The notes beneath the pieces are model-generated. The model ran no database searches. It was not told the DNA's origin and saw only the letters and a list, made by a program, of their open reading frames with translations. Shown here one piece after another: positions 25,648 through 34,037 of a DNA stretch of 64,000 nt (position 1 is its first letter; each line of letters starts with the position of its first letter). A program made the translations under genes and the position numbers. Source of the DNA: Paenibacillus sp. PvR098 (GTDB lineage: Bacteria > Bacillota > Bacilli > Paenibacillales > NBRC-103111); contig NZ_JAFIBU010000001.1 in assembly GCF_017833255.1 (NCBI RefSeq), positions 1,240,001 to 1,304,000 of the forward strand. The letters run 5' to 3'.

Positions 25648-25812
25648 TTAGAAATCATTGCTTTCGATGTCAAAATCCATTTCATTATTGCAGATGCACT
25701 GCTTAAAGCCGGTATCGATCTTTCCTTTTTCCTTCCGGCCCTTGAGTATAAATTTCTCGCCGCACCTCTTGCAGCGGATGGTTACTTTCACGCGCGTGCT
25801 TGCTGCGGTCAT
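25648..25812 (-). CDS. Small zinc-ribbon-like protein, function unknown
   Basis: A 54-aa basic protein with two paired cysteine sets, RCKRCGEKFILKG and KQCICNNEM, suggesting a zinc ribbon. GGAGGGAAG lies 6-7 nt before the ATG at 25812. It lies between prsW and ypeB with its own terminator, in the slot where sleB sits in B. subtilis. I do not recognise the family. Confidence 0.7.
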   Translation of the reverse strand: MTAASTRVKVTIRCKRCGEKFILKGRKEKGKIDTGFKQCICNNEMDFDIESNDF

Positions 25813-25867
25813 GGGCTTCCCTCCGGTTTGCACAATGATTCTTGTACTCCCATTATGGACAACCGTG

Positions 25868-26560
25868 TTATATTTTAATCCGTTCCTCCCTCGTCACCAT
25901 CCTAAGCGGCGATTTGGCGTTAGCCCGATTCACTTTCCATAGGCTGCGCACCCACAGGAAGCACATCAGCGGAGCCATAAACCATGCCCAGTACGATTTG
26001 GTGATAAGTAAAATATAATCGAATACCCCGTGCCAGAAAAACGGAAGCGCAAAAGCGTAGAACAAATGCCTATTCGTTCGTTCCGGAGTAAACCTGGCTT
26101 TGCCGAAATGAAATCCCATCATCACTCCGAACATCGCATGACCCGATACAGGCAGGAAGGCCCGCATCATTAAATCGGCAAAATTCAGGTTGGACAAGAA
26201 AGCGTAAAAGACGTTCTCCAGTGTTGCGAAGCCAAGCGAGACGGCCACGGCATACACAATGCCGTCGTAAGGCTCGTCAAAGGAGGTGTGTTTAAAAATA
26301 ACGAAATAAATAATGAACCACTTAAAAAACTCTTCCGGAAATGAAGAGGCAACAAACGAAAAAACGAATGGACCTTCCCCCAGCCCCTGCAGCAATGCGT
26401 GTTGAAGCACCATCACGGGAAACACAAGTATCATTCCGAAGAGAAAAAGCTTCAGTACTTGAGAGATCGGCTCCGGATCGTAACGGTCTTTTAAATAAAA
26501 ATACGACAGCAGAGCGACACCAGGCGCAATAGCCATCGTAAGGATAGATAAGACGCTCAA
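25868..26560 (-). CDS. prsW: PrsW-family intramembrane metalloprotease
   Basis: A 230-aa polytopic protein. In B. subtilis PrsW makes the site-1 cut of anti-sigma factor RsiW in envelope stress. The conserved motifs sit in or beside membrane helices: FPEEFFKWFIIYF (EExxK type), LGFATLENVFYA, SGHAMFGVMMGFHFGKA and WHGVFDYILL, giving the Glu and His metal ligands. TTG start behind GGAGGGT. Its substrate anti-sigma factor is not in this window. Confidence 0.93.
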   Translation of the reverse strand: MSVLSILTMAIAPGVALLSYFYLKDRYDPEPISQVLKLFLFGMILVFPVMVLQHALLQGLGEGPFVFSFVASSFPEEFFKWFIIYFVIFKHTSFDEPYDGIVYAVAVSLGFATLENVFYAFLSNLNFADLMMRAFLPVSGHAMFGVMMGFHFGKARFTPERTNRHLFYAFALPFFWHGVFDYILLITKSYWAWFMAPLMCFLWVRSLWKVNRANAKSPLRMVTREERIKI

Positions 26561-26577
26561 AGTGTACCCTCCTATCT

Positions 26578-27822
26578 TTAAATCCAGCCGCGGAAACGCG
26601 TAGCCTCCGCCATTTTGCGAACGCCCACCATATAGGCAGCCAGACGCATATCGACATTTCTTGTCATATGAACATTATAGACATTTTCAAAGCCTTTTTC
26701 CATCATATCTTGCAGTCTGGAGTTAACTTCCTGCTCTGTCCAATAATACCCTTGATTGTTCTGCACCCATTCAAAGTAAGACACCACTACGCCTCCCGCA
26801 CTCGCAAGCACATCTGGCACTAGCAAAATACCCCTGTCCGTCAATATACGAGTCGCTTCCAACGTCGTCGGACCGTTCGCGGCTTCCACTACGATGGACG
26901 CTTTAATGCGGGCTGCATTCTCAGAGGTGATTTGGTTCTCAATAGCGGCAGGAACAAGGATATCGCACTCCTGCTCCAGCAGCTCTTTATTCGTAAGCGT
27001 GTTTTTGAACAGCTTAGTGACTGTACCAAACGAATCGCGTCGGTCCAGCAAATCATCGATATCGAGTCCGTCGGCACTATATAACGCGCCGTACAGGTCC
27101 GAGATACCGACCACACGAGCCCCCAAAGCGTGCATGAATTTGGCCAAATAACTCCCGGCATTTCCGAAGCCTTGAATGACGACTCGCGCCTCCTGGAGCG
27201 GTACAGCTCTTTTTCTCAGCGCTTGCTCGATCATTATCGTGACCCCTTTGGCCGTAGCCGTCTCCCGTCCGTGGGAACCACCAAGCACAAGAGGCTTGCC
27301 TGTAATGAAACCCGGAGAGTCAAACTCCCGAATCCTGCTGTATTCGTCCATCATCCACGCCATGATTTGTGAATTGGTCATGACATCCGGTGCCGGAATG
27401 TCTTTCGTCGGACCAACGATTTGGCTGATCGCACGGACATAACCGCGGCTGAGACGCTCCAGCTCGCGAAATGACATTTGACGCGGATCACAGACGACCC
27501 CGCCCTTACCTCCGCCATAAGGCAAATCGACGATGCCGCATTTGAGACTCATCCATATCGAGAGCGCCTTCACCTCGTCTGCGTTCACATCGGGATGAAA
27601 CCGGACACCGCCTTTGGTCGGACCTACTGCATCATTGTGCTGCGCGCGATACCCGGTGAACACTTTGACCGAATCGTCATCCATACGAACCGGAATGCGG
27701 ACGGTCAGCATCCGTAATGGCTCCTTCAGAAGCTCTACCATGGCCGCTGAATACCCCAGCTTGGTGAGCGCCTGCTCAATGATATACTGTGTCGAGTGAA
27801 GAACATTTAAGTTATCGGACAC
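26578..27822 (-). CDS. gudB: Glutamate dehydrogenase (catabolic, NAD type)
   Basis: A 414-aa enzyme oxidising glutamate to 2-oxoglutarate. The catalytic-Lys region VDLPYGGGKGGVVCDPRQMS and the coenzyme domain VVIQGFGNAGSYLAKFMHAL are intact. The GTG at 27822 has AAAGGGTGG upstream; TTG two codons earlier is an alternative. Position near prsW and ypeB matches B. subtilis gudB, so I prefer gudB over rocG, though the sequence alone does not separate them. I see no in-frame duplication of the type that silences gudB in laboratory strains. Confidence 0.93.
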   Translation of the reverse strand: MSDNLNVLHSTQYIIEQALTKLGYSAAMVELLKEPLRMLTVRIPVRMDDDSVKVFTGYRAQHNDAVGPTKGGVRFHPDVNADEVKALSIWMSLKCGIVDLPYGGGKGGVVCDPRQMSFRELERLSRGYVRAISQIVGPTKDIPAPDVMTNSQIMAWMMDEYSRIREFDSPGFITGKPLVLGGSHGRETATAKGVTIMIEQALRKRAVPLQEARVVIQGFGNAGSYLAKFMHALGARVVGISDLYGALYSADGLDIDDLLDRRDSFGTVTKLFKNTLTNKELLEQECDILVPAAIENQITSENAARIKASIVVEAANGPTTLEATRILTDRGILLVPDVLASAGGVVVSYFEWVQNNQGYYWTEQEVNSRLQDMMEKGFENVYNVHMTRNVDMRLAAYMVGVRKMAEATRFRGWI

Positions 27823-27874
27823 GAGCAACCACCCTTTATTAAATTCTTGAATGGTGATGAATTCAGCCTATTTG

Positions 27875-29389
27875 TTACTCAGGTGCGTCGATTTCCACGA
27901 AGGTTGCTTTCTGGTCTAGAAAACAAAGCGGGATTGTGGCTAGCGATCCGTTGCGGTGCTTTAACAGATGGAGCGCAACGCCGTGACCTTGGTTGGACTC
28001 TACGCTTGGCTGCGGCTTCAGCAGCAGGATGACGTCTGCAGACGATTCCACTCCTTGCGGAAGCGCTTCTTCGCTGATATCCGAAGGAATAGCCGCAATC
28101 ACCGGCCCCCCCCACTCACGCGACCACTGCTTGAGTTCATAGGCCAGCTGCGTCTGATGCTCACTTGCGGATTTGGGGACCTGCTGCAAACCGGTAACGG
28201 GAATCCGATTCAGATGATCAATGAAAACCACCGGCGTTTTGCCTGCCATCGCACCAATCCGCTCAATCGAGGCTATCACGCGATCCATGACTGTATCAAT
28301 GGAGCATTCCATTGTCCACAGCATTCTGCTGATCTGGTCATATTGCTTGTTCGCTTCGCCTACTTCTTCGGGAAGGATTTTGCCGCTTAGCACCTTCTGC
28401 GGCTCTGTGCCGAGGATTCGGGCGATGCTTCGGGCCCATAGCTCGAAAGCCGTCATATCCCATGAAACATAAACGACTGGGGTTTGCTGGGAGGCAATGT
28501 GATCGGCCATCTGCTTCATCAACATCGTTTTGCCCGAAGAGGCGCCTCCCGCAATTAAGTAAAGCCCGCTGCGAAATCCCCCGAATAAGGTTTCATCCAG
28601 CTTCGTAAATCCTGTAGGAACGCCGGTTGACTGGCCGCGACGCCTTTTCATAAATTCTTCCGTATATATCGTAATATTTTTCACATCGGGAGCAATCGGA
28701 AGCATCATCGTTTCTTCCATCGTTTCATTTAGCAATTTCATAAACGTGTCCAGCGGATTTTGCACGCGCACGAAGAAATCGTTCACATCTCTAATCGATT
28801 CCGGCATATGGACGATAAGCGCCTGCTTCGCAGTAGATTGCAGCATGGATTGTATTCTGACGCTTTCTCGCCTGCCGAGCTCATCATTACCCAAACAAAT
28901 AAATACCCGCTTATCCTTAAGCTTCTCCACATGGCAGTCTTTGAAGGTCATCCATACAGGTACACACACCGCCGGGAGACGGGCTTGAGCCAAACTGAGC
29001 ACATCGAAGACGCCGCTGCAAAGAATCACATCTTCGGTGTCTCCCAGAATTTCCTCGTTAAACATGAAATCGTCTACACCGAGCAGCGATTTGTATTTCG
29101 GCTCGCGATGATCAATGGAACGGCCGATCATGTCAACGATATTACCTTCGTCATTCGCAATCGGGATAATCACTCTGTTTTCAAAAAAATCTCCCAGTTT
29201 ATTCGAATTGATATAAAATCCGATCTTGCCCGGCTCAAAGCCGATCCGATAATTCTCTACCGTCTCCTTATCGATTCCCCGCCGCTGCAAATAAAAGAAG
29301 GCATCTTCTCGCAGTTGCTTCTGATAATGGACAACCAGTTCCTCCAGATCAAAGGACGACTTGGCAGCGCTCCTGATCGTTCCCGACAT
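27875..29389 (-). CDS. Primase-helicase-like protein with a degenerate TOPRIM and a RecA/DnaB-type ATPase
   Basis: A 504-aa protein combining a DnaG-like module without zinc finger and a DnaB-like helicase core. Residues 30-115 match the DnaG catalytic N-subdomain (YLQRRGIDKETVENYRIGF, NRVIIPIANDEGNIVDMIGR). Residues 120-185 align with TOPRIM, but the key Glu is Ser (ILCSGVFDVLSL) and DxD reads GND (ICLGNDELG), so primase chemistry is doubtful. The helicase half has Walker A GGASSGKT (281-288), VSWDM in place of DnaB's SLEM, and Walker B VVFIDHL (387-393). The ATG at 29389 lies beyond the mecA terminator behind GGGGGGAAG. Function unknown. Confidence 0.8.
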   Translation of the reverse strand: MSGTIRSAAKSSFDLEELVVHYQKQLREDAFFYLQRRGIDKETVENYRIGFEPGKIGFYINSNKLGDFFENRVIIPIANDEGNIVDMIGRSIDHREPKYKSLLGVDDFMFNEEILGDTEDVILCSGVFDVLSLAQARLPAVCVPVWMTFKDCHVEKLKDKRVFICLGNDELGRRESVRIQSMLQSTAKQALIVHMPESIRDVNDFFVRVQNPLDTFMKLLNETMEETMMLPIAPDVKNITIYTEEFMKRRRGQSTGVPTGFTKLDETLFGGFRSGLYLIAGGASSGKTMLMKQMADHIASQQTPVVYVSWDMTAFELWARSIARILGTEPQKVLSGKILPEEVGEANKQYDQISRMLWTMECSIDTVMDRVIASIERIGAMAGKTPVVFIDHLNRIPVTGLQQVPKSASEHQTQLAYELKQWSREWGGPVIAAIPSDISEEALPQGVESSADVILLLKPQPSVESNQGHGVALHLLKHRNGSLATIPLCFLDQKATFVEIDAPE

Positions 29390-29406
29390 CGTTTTTCTTC
29401 CCCCCA

Positions 29407-29449
29407 CAAAAAAAGCATTCCGCAAAAACCAACGTTTTTGTGAATGCTT
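29407..29449 (-). terminator. Terminator of mecA
   Basis: AGCATTC...GAATGCT stem with an inner AAAAAC/GTTTTT pairing, followed by TTTTTTTG on the minus strand, 30 nt after the mecA stop. It excludes the upstream start of the next gene. Confidence 0.85.
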
Positions 29450-29478
29450 CATGTCTCAGTCTGTATAAACAGCATGTG

Positions 29479-30078
29479 TTAAAATTTAGCGCAAAGAACC
29501 TTCACGGCATCGGATTCAATTACCGTTTTTCCATATTCCTCAAGCATAGCTTGCGTAACGGAAGTCGCATCCCCGTACTCCGACAAAACGGCTACAATCA
29601 ACTGAAGCTGCTTATCTTCCATGTCCGCTGCGTCAATTAAAAGAATCCATTTATTCTTGTAAGAATACAGCGTTCCACCATCCGTTAATAACGGGTTGAT
29701 GACTTTGGCCAAACGAAGGAGGTCTTCGAAATCATGAAAAGCATAGGTGACTTGATCCGTTTCGTCCAAGGTCACTTCCAGCTCGTACACTTCTTCCAAA
29801 TCTTCATCCATCGTGTCTTCAGTGTGGCTGAAATTCATCTTGCCTCGTGTCACAATCACCATCATTCCTTGCGCTGGCATGGCCAACACTTCGACGGCAA
29901 GCGGGCCGGTTGCATCAAAGCCAAGTTCCATATAGGCTTGGTCCATCATTTCGCTAAACAGCTCATGCACTTTGGGAATTTCTCTCCACATGTCTTCCTT
30001 ATGAATGCCGCGCTCCGTTAAGTCATCGAATGTGAGGAAAATCCGTATCTTATCCTGACTTAAACGCTCCATTTTCAT
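29479..30078 (-). CDS. mecA: MecA-family ClpC adaptor protein
   Basis: A 199-aa adaptor that delivers substrates such as ComK to ClpC-ClpP. The N-terminus MERLSQDKIRIFLTFDDLTE and the acidic linker (about 88-105, DTMDEDLEEVYELE) precede the ClpC-binding C-domain (about 110-199). Bacilli have two members, MecA and YpbH; position near gudB is closer to ypbH, so the paralogue assignment is uncertain. GGGAGG precedes the ATG. Confidence 0.88.
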   Translation of the reverse strand: MKMERLSQDKIRIFLTFDDLTERGIHKEDMWREIPKVHELFSEMMDQAYMELGFDATGPLAVEVLAMPAQGMMVIVTRGKMNFSHTEDTMDEDLEEVYELEVTLDETDQVTYAFHDFEDLLRLAKVINPLLTDGGTLYSYKNKWILLIDAADMEDKQLQLIVAVLSEYGDATSVTQAMLEEYGKTVIESDAVKVLCAKF

Positions 30079-30251
30079 ACTGGATTCCTCCCTTGCCGAC
30101 TATAATCATATCTTATGAAGTTTGGTTTACAAAGGTGAGCCATGGCCCTGAGCTTCGTGATATAAAGAGCTTGTATTTTCATGATACGATTATTATATCA
30201 CAAACCTGAAAGAAAAGAACGGTTATCCCCCTAAAAATAACGTAATAAAGC

Positions 30252-30291
30252 AAAAAGACACATGCGCCGTCTCTTGAGCCGACGCAGTGCC
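30252..30291 (-). terminator. Terminator after the 125-aa gene
   Basis: An imperfect stem (GGCACTGCGTCGG with CGGCGCATGTGTC) followed by TTTTT on the minus strand. The rest of the 249-nt gap up to mecA holds no gene that I can see. Confidence 0.65.
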
Positions 30292-30327
30292 TTTTGTGCA
30301 AGCCTGAAATGCTTTTAGTGCATTCTT

Positions 30328-30705
30328 TTAGTGCGTTCGATATTGATCTTTTCCGCCGTTGCCTTCCAGGATTTCGTCCACAGCGGCCTTCAATCCGGGG
30401 TCTTGGTTCACAATATCACCGATTTTATTCAAACCGTCTTCCTTAAACAAATCATCATTCCTGCCTTTATTCACTTTGTTTACCGTGTCTTTGGATGATG
30501 ATTGAAAGGATTGTGACTGTGATTGTGATGTGCTTGATTTAGATTTGCCTGTTTTATCCGACGACCCCCCAGCCATATTCATAAAATGGCTGACTGAATC
30601 GCTGCTGCTAAGTGCACCGGCTAACATCTGTTTATTTTTATTGGACAAATACACGACAGCCGCCGCACCTGCAAGTCCGCCAAGCAAAAAAGCTCCTATT
30701 CTCAT
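30328..30705 (-). CDS. YtxH-like small membrane-anchored protein, function unknown
   Basis: A 125-aa protein. An N-terminal hydrophobic segment (about 4-19, GAFLLGGLAGAAAVVYL) is followed by a long Ser/Gln/Lys-rich, probably disordered region (about 47-75, repeated SQS) and a charged tail. GGAGGGATG precedes the ATG. It looks like stress-type small membrane proteins, but I see no named domain. Confidence 0.6.
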   Translation of the reverse strand: MRIGAFLLGGLAGAAAVVYLSNKNKQMLAGALSSSDSVSHFMNMAGGSSDKTGKSKSSTSQSQSQSFQSSSKDTVNKVNKGRNDDLFKEDGLNKIGDIVNQDPGLKAAVDEILEGNGGKDQYRTH

Positions 30706-30831
30706 AGTCCATCCCTCCGGTTAGATTCGTCTTCATAAATTATTTTCCTCTACGTAACGAGGAAGCATGCATGATAAAATAAGGAAGGCTTTAAAACAAC
30801 AGTGATGAAACGGGAACAGGAGCTTGACTTT

Positions 30832-31344
30832 ATGGTGAACAAATGGCTTATCTTGTCCGCAGCGTTGCTGCTGTTGACCTCTTGTGCGCCGATCAAAACC
30901 CTCTGCACTCGCTCAGACCACCCCGCGGGCAAACGATCGGCAATCATTCATGGGACCATATCGACTTGAAGAAACAAGGCAAAGTGAAAGTAGCGGAACA
31001 AATTACTGAGGTTCAGAAGGCGGTCCAAGAGCTAGACAGGAGAAGCCCCGGCCTTCTTCCGGCCGCCGTTCGGTTCGGGCAGCGAGGAAGTTCGAGCCAA
31101 GGCGGAAGAGGAGAAGATGCTTTATATGACGTGGTCGAACGGATCGAAGGATTGGGAGATGACCGTCAAAAACAACAGCCCGGATCAGGTCGTCGCCAAT
31201 GTTCTGGAGCAGCTTCGCCCAGGAAGCAATATTTTGATGCATGAGCTGCCTTGGACTGCTGAAGCACTGGACACGCTCCTGACCCGCTTGGAAGAAGTGG
31301 GCTACGGATTCGTAGACCCTGAAATCATCCAGGTCAAGAGTTAA
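30832..31344 (+). pseudogene. Broken polysaccharide deacetylase lipoprotein
   Basis: Three reading frames hold pieces of one NodB-type deacetylase. The first (from ATG 30832, AGGAG upstream) is a lipoprotein signal with lipobox LLTSC. The second has QTIGNHSWDHIDLKKQ, the metal-binding HSxxH region. The third, after a shift near 31040, has FFRPPFGSGSEEVRAKAEE and ILMHELPWT and runs to the stop at 31344. The catalytic TFDDGP region is missing entirely, so an internal deletion accompanies the frameshifts. Such enzymes deacetylate peptidoglycan or other cell-surface glycans. It stands alone on the plus strand. Confidence 0.75.
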
Positions 31345-31555
31345 ACAGCGTCCACCAGCCCCAGATCAAAAGACCTACAACTAGGAGTACAAAAATCCAC
31401 AGCAGCGTCCGATAAAAAATAAATACCCACTTGTCCTTCTCTGTCGGGTGAACCGATTGACGCGGCGGCAAATAGTGATCGTCAGGCCCTGCCTTCGCAG
31501 CGGGCCCCGGCTCTTTGTTCACTTGTTGATCAGGGAGTTGTCGTTTTATGCTCAT
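31334..31555 (-). CDS. Small membrane protein, function unknown
   Basis: A 73-aa protein. A polar, proline-rich N-terminal half (QLPDQQVNKEPGPAAKAGPD) precedes one C-terminal membrane helix (about 51-68, LLWIFVLLVVGLLIWGWW). The ATG at 31555 overlaps the stop of the CPBP protease gene by 4 nt (ATGA) behind AGGAGAGAGG, so the two are coupled. Its 3' end overlaps the deacetylase remnant on the other strand. Confidence 0.7.
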   Translation of the reverse strand: MSIKRQLPDQQVNKEPGPAAKAGPDDHYLPPRQSVHPTEKDKWVFIFYRTLLWIFVLLVVGLLIWGWWTLFNS

Positions 31556-32145
31556 GATTCCTCTCTCCTGTATCGAAGAATACAGCCCATAATGAAATCG
31601 ATGAGAAAATGAGCTGCGATCGGTGTCCAAAGCGATCCGGTCTGGATATAAATCCAGCCGAGCCCGTAGCTGATACCAAATACGAGGCCCGTCATCAGCC
31701 AGTGCTGCAAATATCGGATATGTATGGCTGCGAACAGAATGCTCGTCCAATAAGGCCCCCACGAAGCCTGGATGGCGCCGCGGAACAACACCTCCTCGCA
31801 GAAAGCGACAACCAGCGAGAGCACAGCTATATGCCATAACGGTCTGTTCTTGAATATTTTCTCATTGATGCCTCCGTCATCGGTCACCTCGGGCGGTACC
31901 TTACTTGAAATCAACAGATCGACCAACAGGACGGCGGCGGCAAAGCCGGCGCCCCAAATGAGAATGCGGAAACCTGGAGCAAAGGAAAAGACGGCGCTGA
32001 GCTGCGGTTGTTGGAACAGCATGATCACAACTCCAGCGATCAGTACGACCAGTTGGGTTACATAGAGGTTGATCAGCAGAAACCGGTCATCCACTTCGTT
32101 CAGATTGACTTTTTGAAATTTAAAATGCTTTATAAATTTTTTCAT
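31552..32145 (-). CDS. CPBP-family intramembrane metalloprotease
   Basis: A 197-aa membrane protein of the CAAX-protease/bacteriocin-processing (ABI) family. The metal-binding motifs are FCEEVLFRGAIQ (EExxxR), FAAIHIRYLQHW (HxxxH-like) and PIAAHFLIDFIMG (HxxxN/D). Substrates of such proteins are mostly unknown; roles in bacteriocin immunity and membrane stress have been shown for some. Start ATG is ambiguous among 32148 and 32145; I use the one better spaced from AAGGGA. Divergent from the 302-aa gene. Confidence 0.85.
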   Translation of the reverse strand: MKKFIKHFKFQKVNLNEVDDRFLLINLYVTQLVVLIAGVVIMLFQQPQLSAVFSFAPGFRILIWGAGFAAAVLLVDLLISSKVPPEVTDDGGINEKIFKNRPLWHIAVLSLVVAFCEEVLFRGAIQASWGPYWTSILFAAIHIRYLQHWLMTGLVFGISYGLGWIYIQTGSLWTPIAAHFLIDFIMGCILRYRREES

Positions 32146-32212
32146 CATGATTCCCTTTTTCGACATTTTCACCTATACTATCAGCATACAACAGAATTTG
32201 AGGTGCTCGTAC

Positions 32213-33121
32213 ATGGACAAACGGCTGACCCGAACGGACTACCTATTCGCCATCACTTTCATCTTTATGCTTGTCGTGGCGCTTGGAGCTTTTTTCCTCG
32301 GTCTGAAAATGGGACAAGAACGGTCCGCTGTAAAATATGAGGAAATGCTAGCCAAGCAAACCGAAGCGGAAAAGGGCTTTGCTGCTTACCATCAACAGTA
32401 TTTGGTGTCTTTCTATCATACCATTTATCAGCCATACAGGGAATTTCATAAAAAATGGTTCGATAAAATGGAAGAGCTGCAAACGAACAGCTCCGCGGAC
32501 GCTTCGCTCATTATGAAGGATCTGGCCAAACTGGGGCAAGAAACCTATAACGGATTAGGCTCCAGATCGATGCCCGACTCCTCCCCTCTTCTCAAAGAGG
32601 CCCATATGAACTACATGAGAAGCTTAAAGCTGTTCAGCGAAGCATCGGGAACTTACCAGACTAAAGCCAATGGAATAACCGGTTCCGAACTTTTCGCCCA
32701 GCTGGAAAGCGACGCTTACCTTGAGGAAGCGAAAAATTATGCTTTGCGGGCCGAAAAAGAATACTATGAATCGATTGTCAAATGGAACCAAACGGTAAAC
32801 GAGCAGTTCAAACCGATCGACGTGACTAAACCAATAGCACTAGAGTCTTGGAGCGCACTGGGTCTGAATATGAAGAATGAATACATAGCCCAAATGATGA
32901 TGACCTCCAAATGGTTCAAGGCATTCACGCCGCAAGATCTTACCGTCCGAATCGATGAGATGATCGCTTCTGGACAAGCTAAAAATTTAAACCTACTGGA
33001 AATCAATGGCATCGTTGACGTTCTGATCGCGACAAACGCCGTCAGGCCAGGAGACTTTCTTCGCGGCAAAAACAAATACACGGGGGAAACACTGCCGCAG
33101 CTTCCTTTCTTCACTAATTGA
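32213..33121 (+). CDS. Membrane-anchored protein of unknown function
   Basis: A 302-aa protein with one N-terminal membrane helix (about 14-33, AITFIFMLVVALGAFFLGL) and a large, mainly alpha-helical outer domain. The ATG at 32213 has TTGAGGTG and defines the start; 22 upstream in-frame codons are rejected. It is divergent from the CPBP gene and ends at a perfect terminator. No recognised domain. Confidence 0.7.
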   Translation: MDKRLTRTDYLFAITFIFMLVVALGAFFLGLKMGQERSAVKYEEMLAKQTEAEKGFAAYHQQYLVSFYHTIYQPYREFHKKWFDKMEELQTNSSADASLIMKDLAKLGQETYNGLGSRSMPDSSPLLKEAHMNYMRSLKLFSEASGTYQTKANGITGSELFAQLESDAYLEEAKNYALRAEKEYYESIVKWNQTVNEQFKPIDVTKPIALESWSALGLNMKNEYIAQMMMTSKWFKAFTPQDLTVRIDEMIASGQAKNLNLLEINGIVDVLIATNAVRPGDFLRGKNKYTGETLPQLPFFTN

Positions 33122-33145
33122 CCGTTATGATGTATTGGTTTTATC

Positions 33146-33179
33146 GCAAAATAAGTACCCCATCGGGTACTTATTTTGC
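33146..33179. terminator. Bidirectional terminator between the 302-aa gene and the rhodanese gene
   Basis: A perfect 15-bp stem (GCAAAATAAGTACCC with GGGTACTTATTTTGC) around CATC, flanked by TTT on the plus side. It separates two convergent genes. Confidence 0.9.
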
Positions 33180-33206
33180 TTTATTTATGGAAAAGACCGG
33201 GTCTGA

Positions 33207-33530
33207 TCAATCGTATTGGAATCCGGACAGCTCAGCCAAGGCCGCCATCCCTCCGTCCACATTGACTACATGTTCGAAGCCTTGCTGCTTCAAATAATAG
33301 CTTACATTGGCGCTGCGCACCCCATGGGCGCACACAACATAGATGGTTTTGTCCTTTGGAAGCTCCTCCAGCCTTTCCGGAATCGTGTTCATCGGCATGA
33401 GCACCGGTTCCTCCCAATGATAGTACTCCCACTCATACAGCTCCCTGACATCAATAATAAGGGAATCCGACAACTCCCCATTTTCCTGCTTTCGCTTAAA
33501 GTCTTCCGGACCCACTCGTTCAAAAGGCAA
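33207..33530 (-). CDS. Rhodanese-like sulfurtransferase
   Basis: A 107-aa single-domain rhodanese. LIIDVRELYEWEYYHWEE is the conserved N-part and YVVCAHGVRSANVSYYL carries the active-site Cys in the CAHGVRS loop, so it may carry persulfide sulfur. TTG start at 33530 with AGGAGG at 8 nt. It stands alone, convergent with the upstream gene and divergent from serA. Confidence 0.9.
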   Translation of the reverse strand: MPFERVGPEDFKRKQENGELSDSLIIDVRELYEWEYYHWEEPVLMPMNTIPERLEELPKDKTIYVVCAHGVRSANVSYYLKQQGFEHVVNVDGGMAALAELSGFQYD

Positions 33531-33670
33531 CCTATATTCCTCCTTGTGTCATAACTCATTTTACCGTATATCTTAGCATGTTTGGACGAACTCTCCAAAC
33601 CATCTGCAATTCAATTTGAAGGCAGAAACATTCACAAATATTTCGTATTTTATTTTCGCTTCGACACCTA

Positions 33671-33700
33671 TTGACAAGGCCGAAACCAACGTGTTACGCT
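33671..33700 (+). promoter_or_regulatory. Probable sigma-A promoter of the serA leader
   Basis: TTGACA (perfect -35) is followed after 18 nt by TACGCT, a moderate -10, just ahead of the T-box leader. Confidence 0.5.
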
Positions 33701-33714
33701 AATGAAAAATTTCA

Positions 33715-33997
33715 CTTGTAATAAAGCCATGACGGAGCCAAGCATATAACGAAACGTTCAGAGAGCCGGTGGTCGGTGCGAACCGGACAATTTCATTATG
33801 CGGAGCACTCCTGAGTTGCTGCATCGAACCTTTAAGTAGTTGCAGCCGGCCGGAAGCCGTTATCCTTCCAGGTCTGTTGAACGACAGACCACAAGAGGCT
33901 GTACGCGCGAGCGTGCGGTGAATTAGGGTGGTACCACGAGAGCCAGCTCCTCGTCCCTTGTATGCGCTAGTCGTGTCGGGGTGGGGGGCTTTTTTTG
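33715..33997 (+). promoter_or_regulatory. T-box leader riboswitch of serA
   Basis: The leader has the AGAGAGCCGGTGG...GAACCGG Stem I apical region and the T-box core AGGGTGGTACCACG (33925-33938), which pairs with the uncharged tRNA acceptor end. A terminator stem ends in GGGGTGGGGGGC plus eight T at 33990-33997. The downstream gene is serA, so serine starvation is the expected signal. The specifier cannot be settled by eye: TCG (Ser), ATC (Ile) and TGC (Cys) all lie within 33818-33826, just before GAACC. This explains most of the 500-nt gap upstream of serA. Confidence 0.92.
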
Positions 33998-34037
33998 ATG
34001 CTCCAACGTAATTTTTAAGCCAATGGAGGGTAATGAA

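Noticed and set aside
28760-29443. A 227-codon plus-strand frame over the primase-helicase gene
   Set aside because: Shadow of the minus-strand gene, no recognisable domain or ribosome site.
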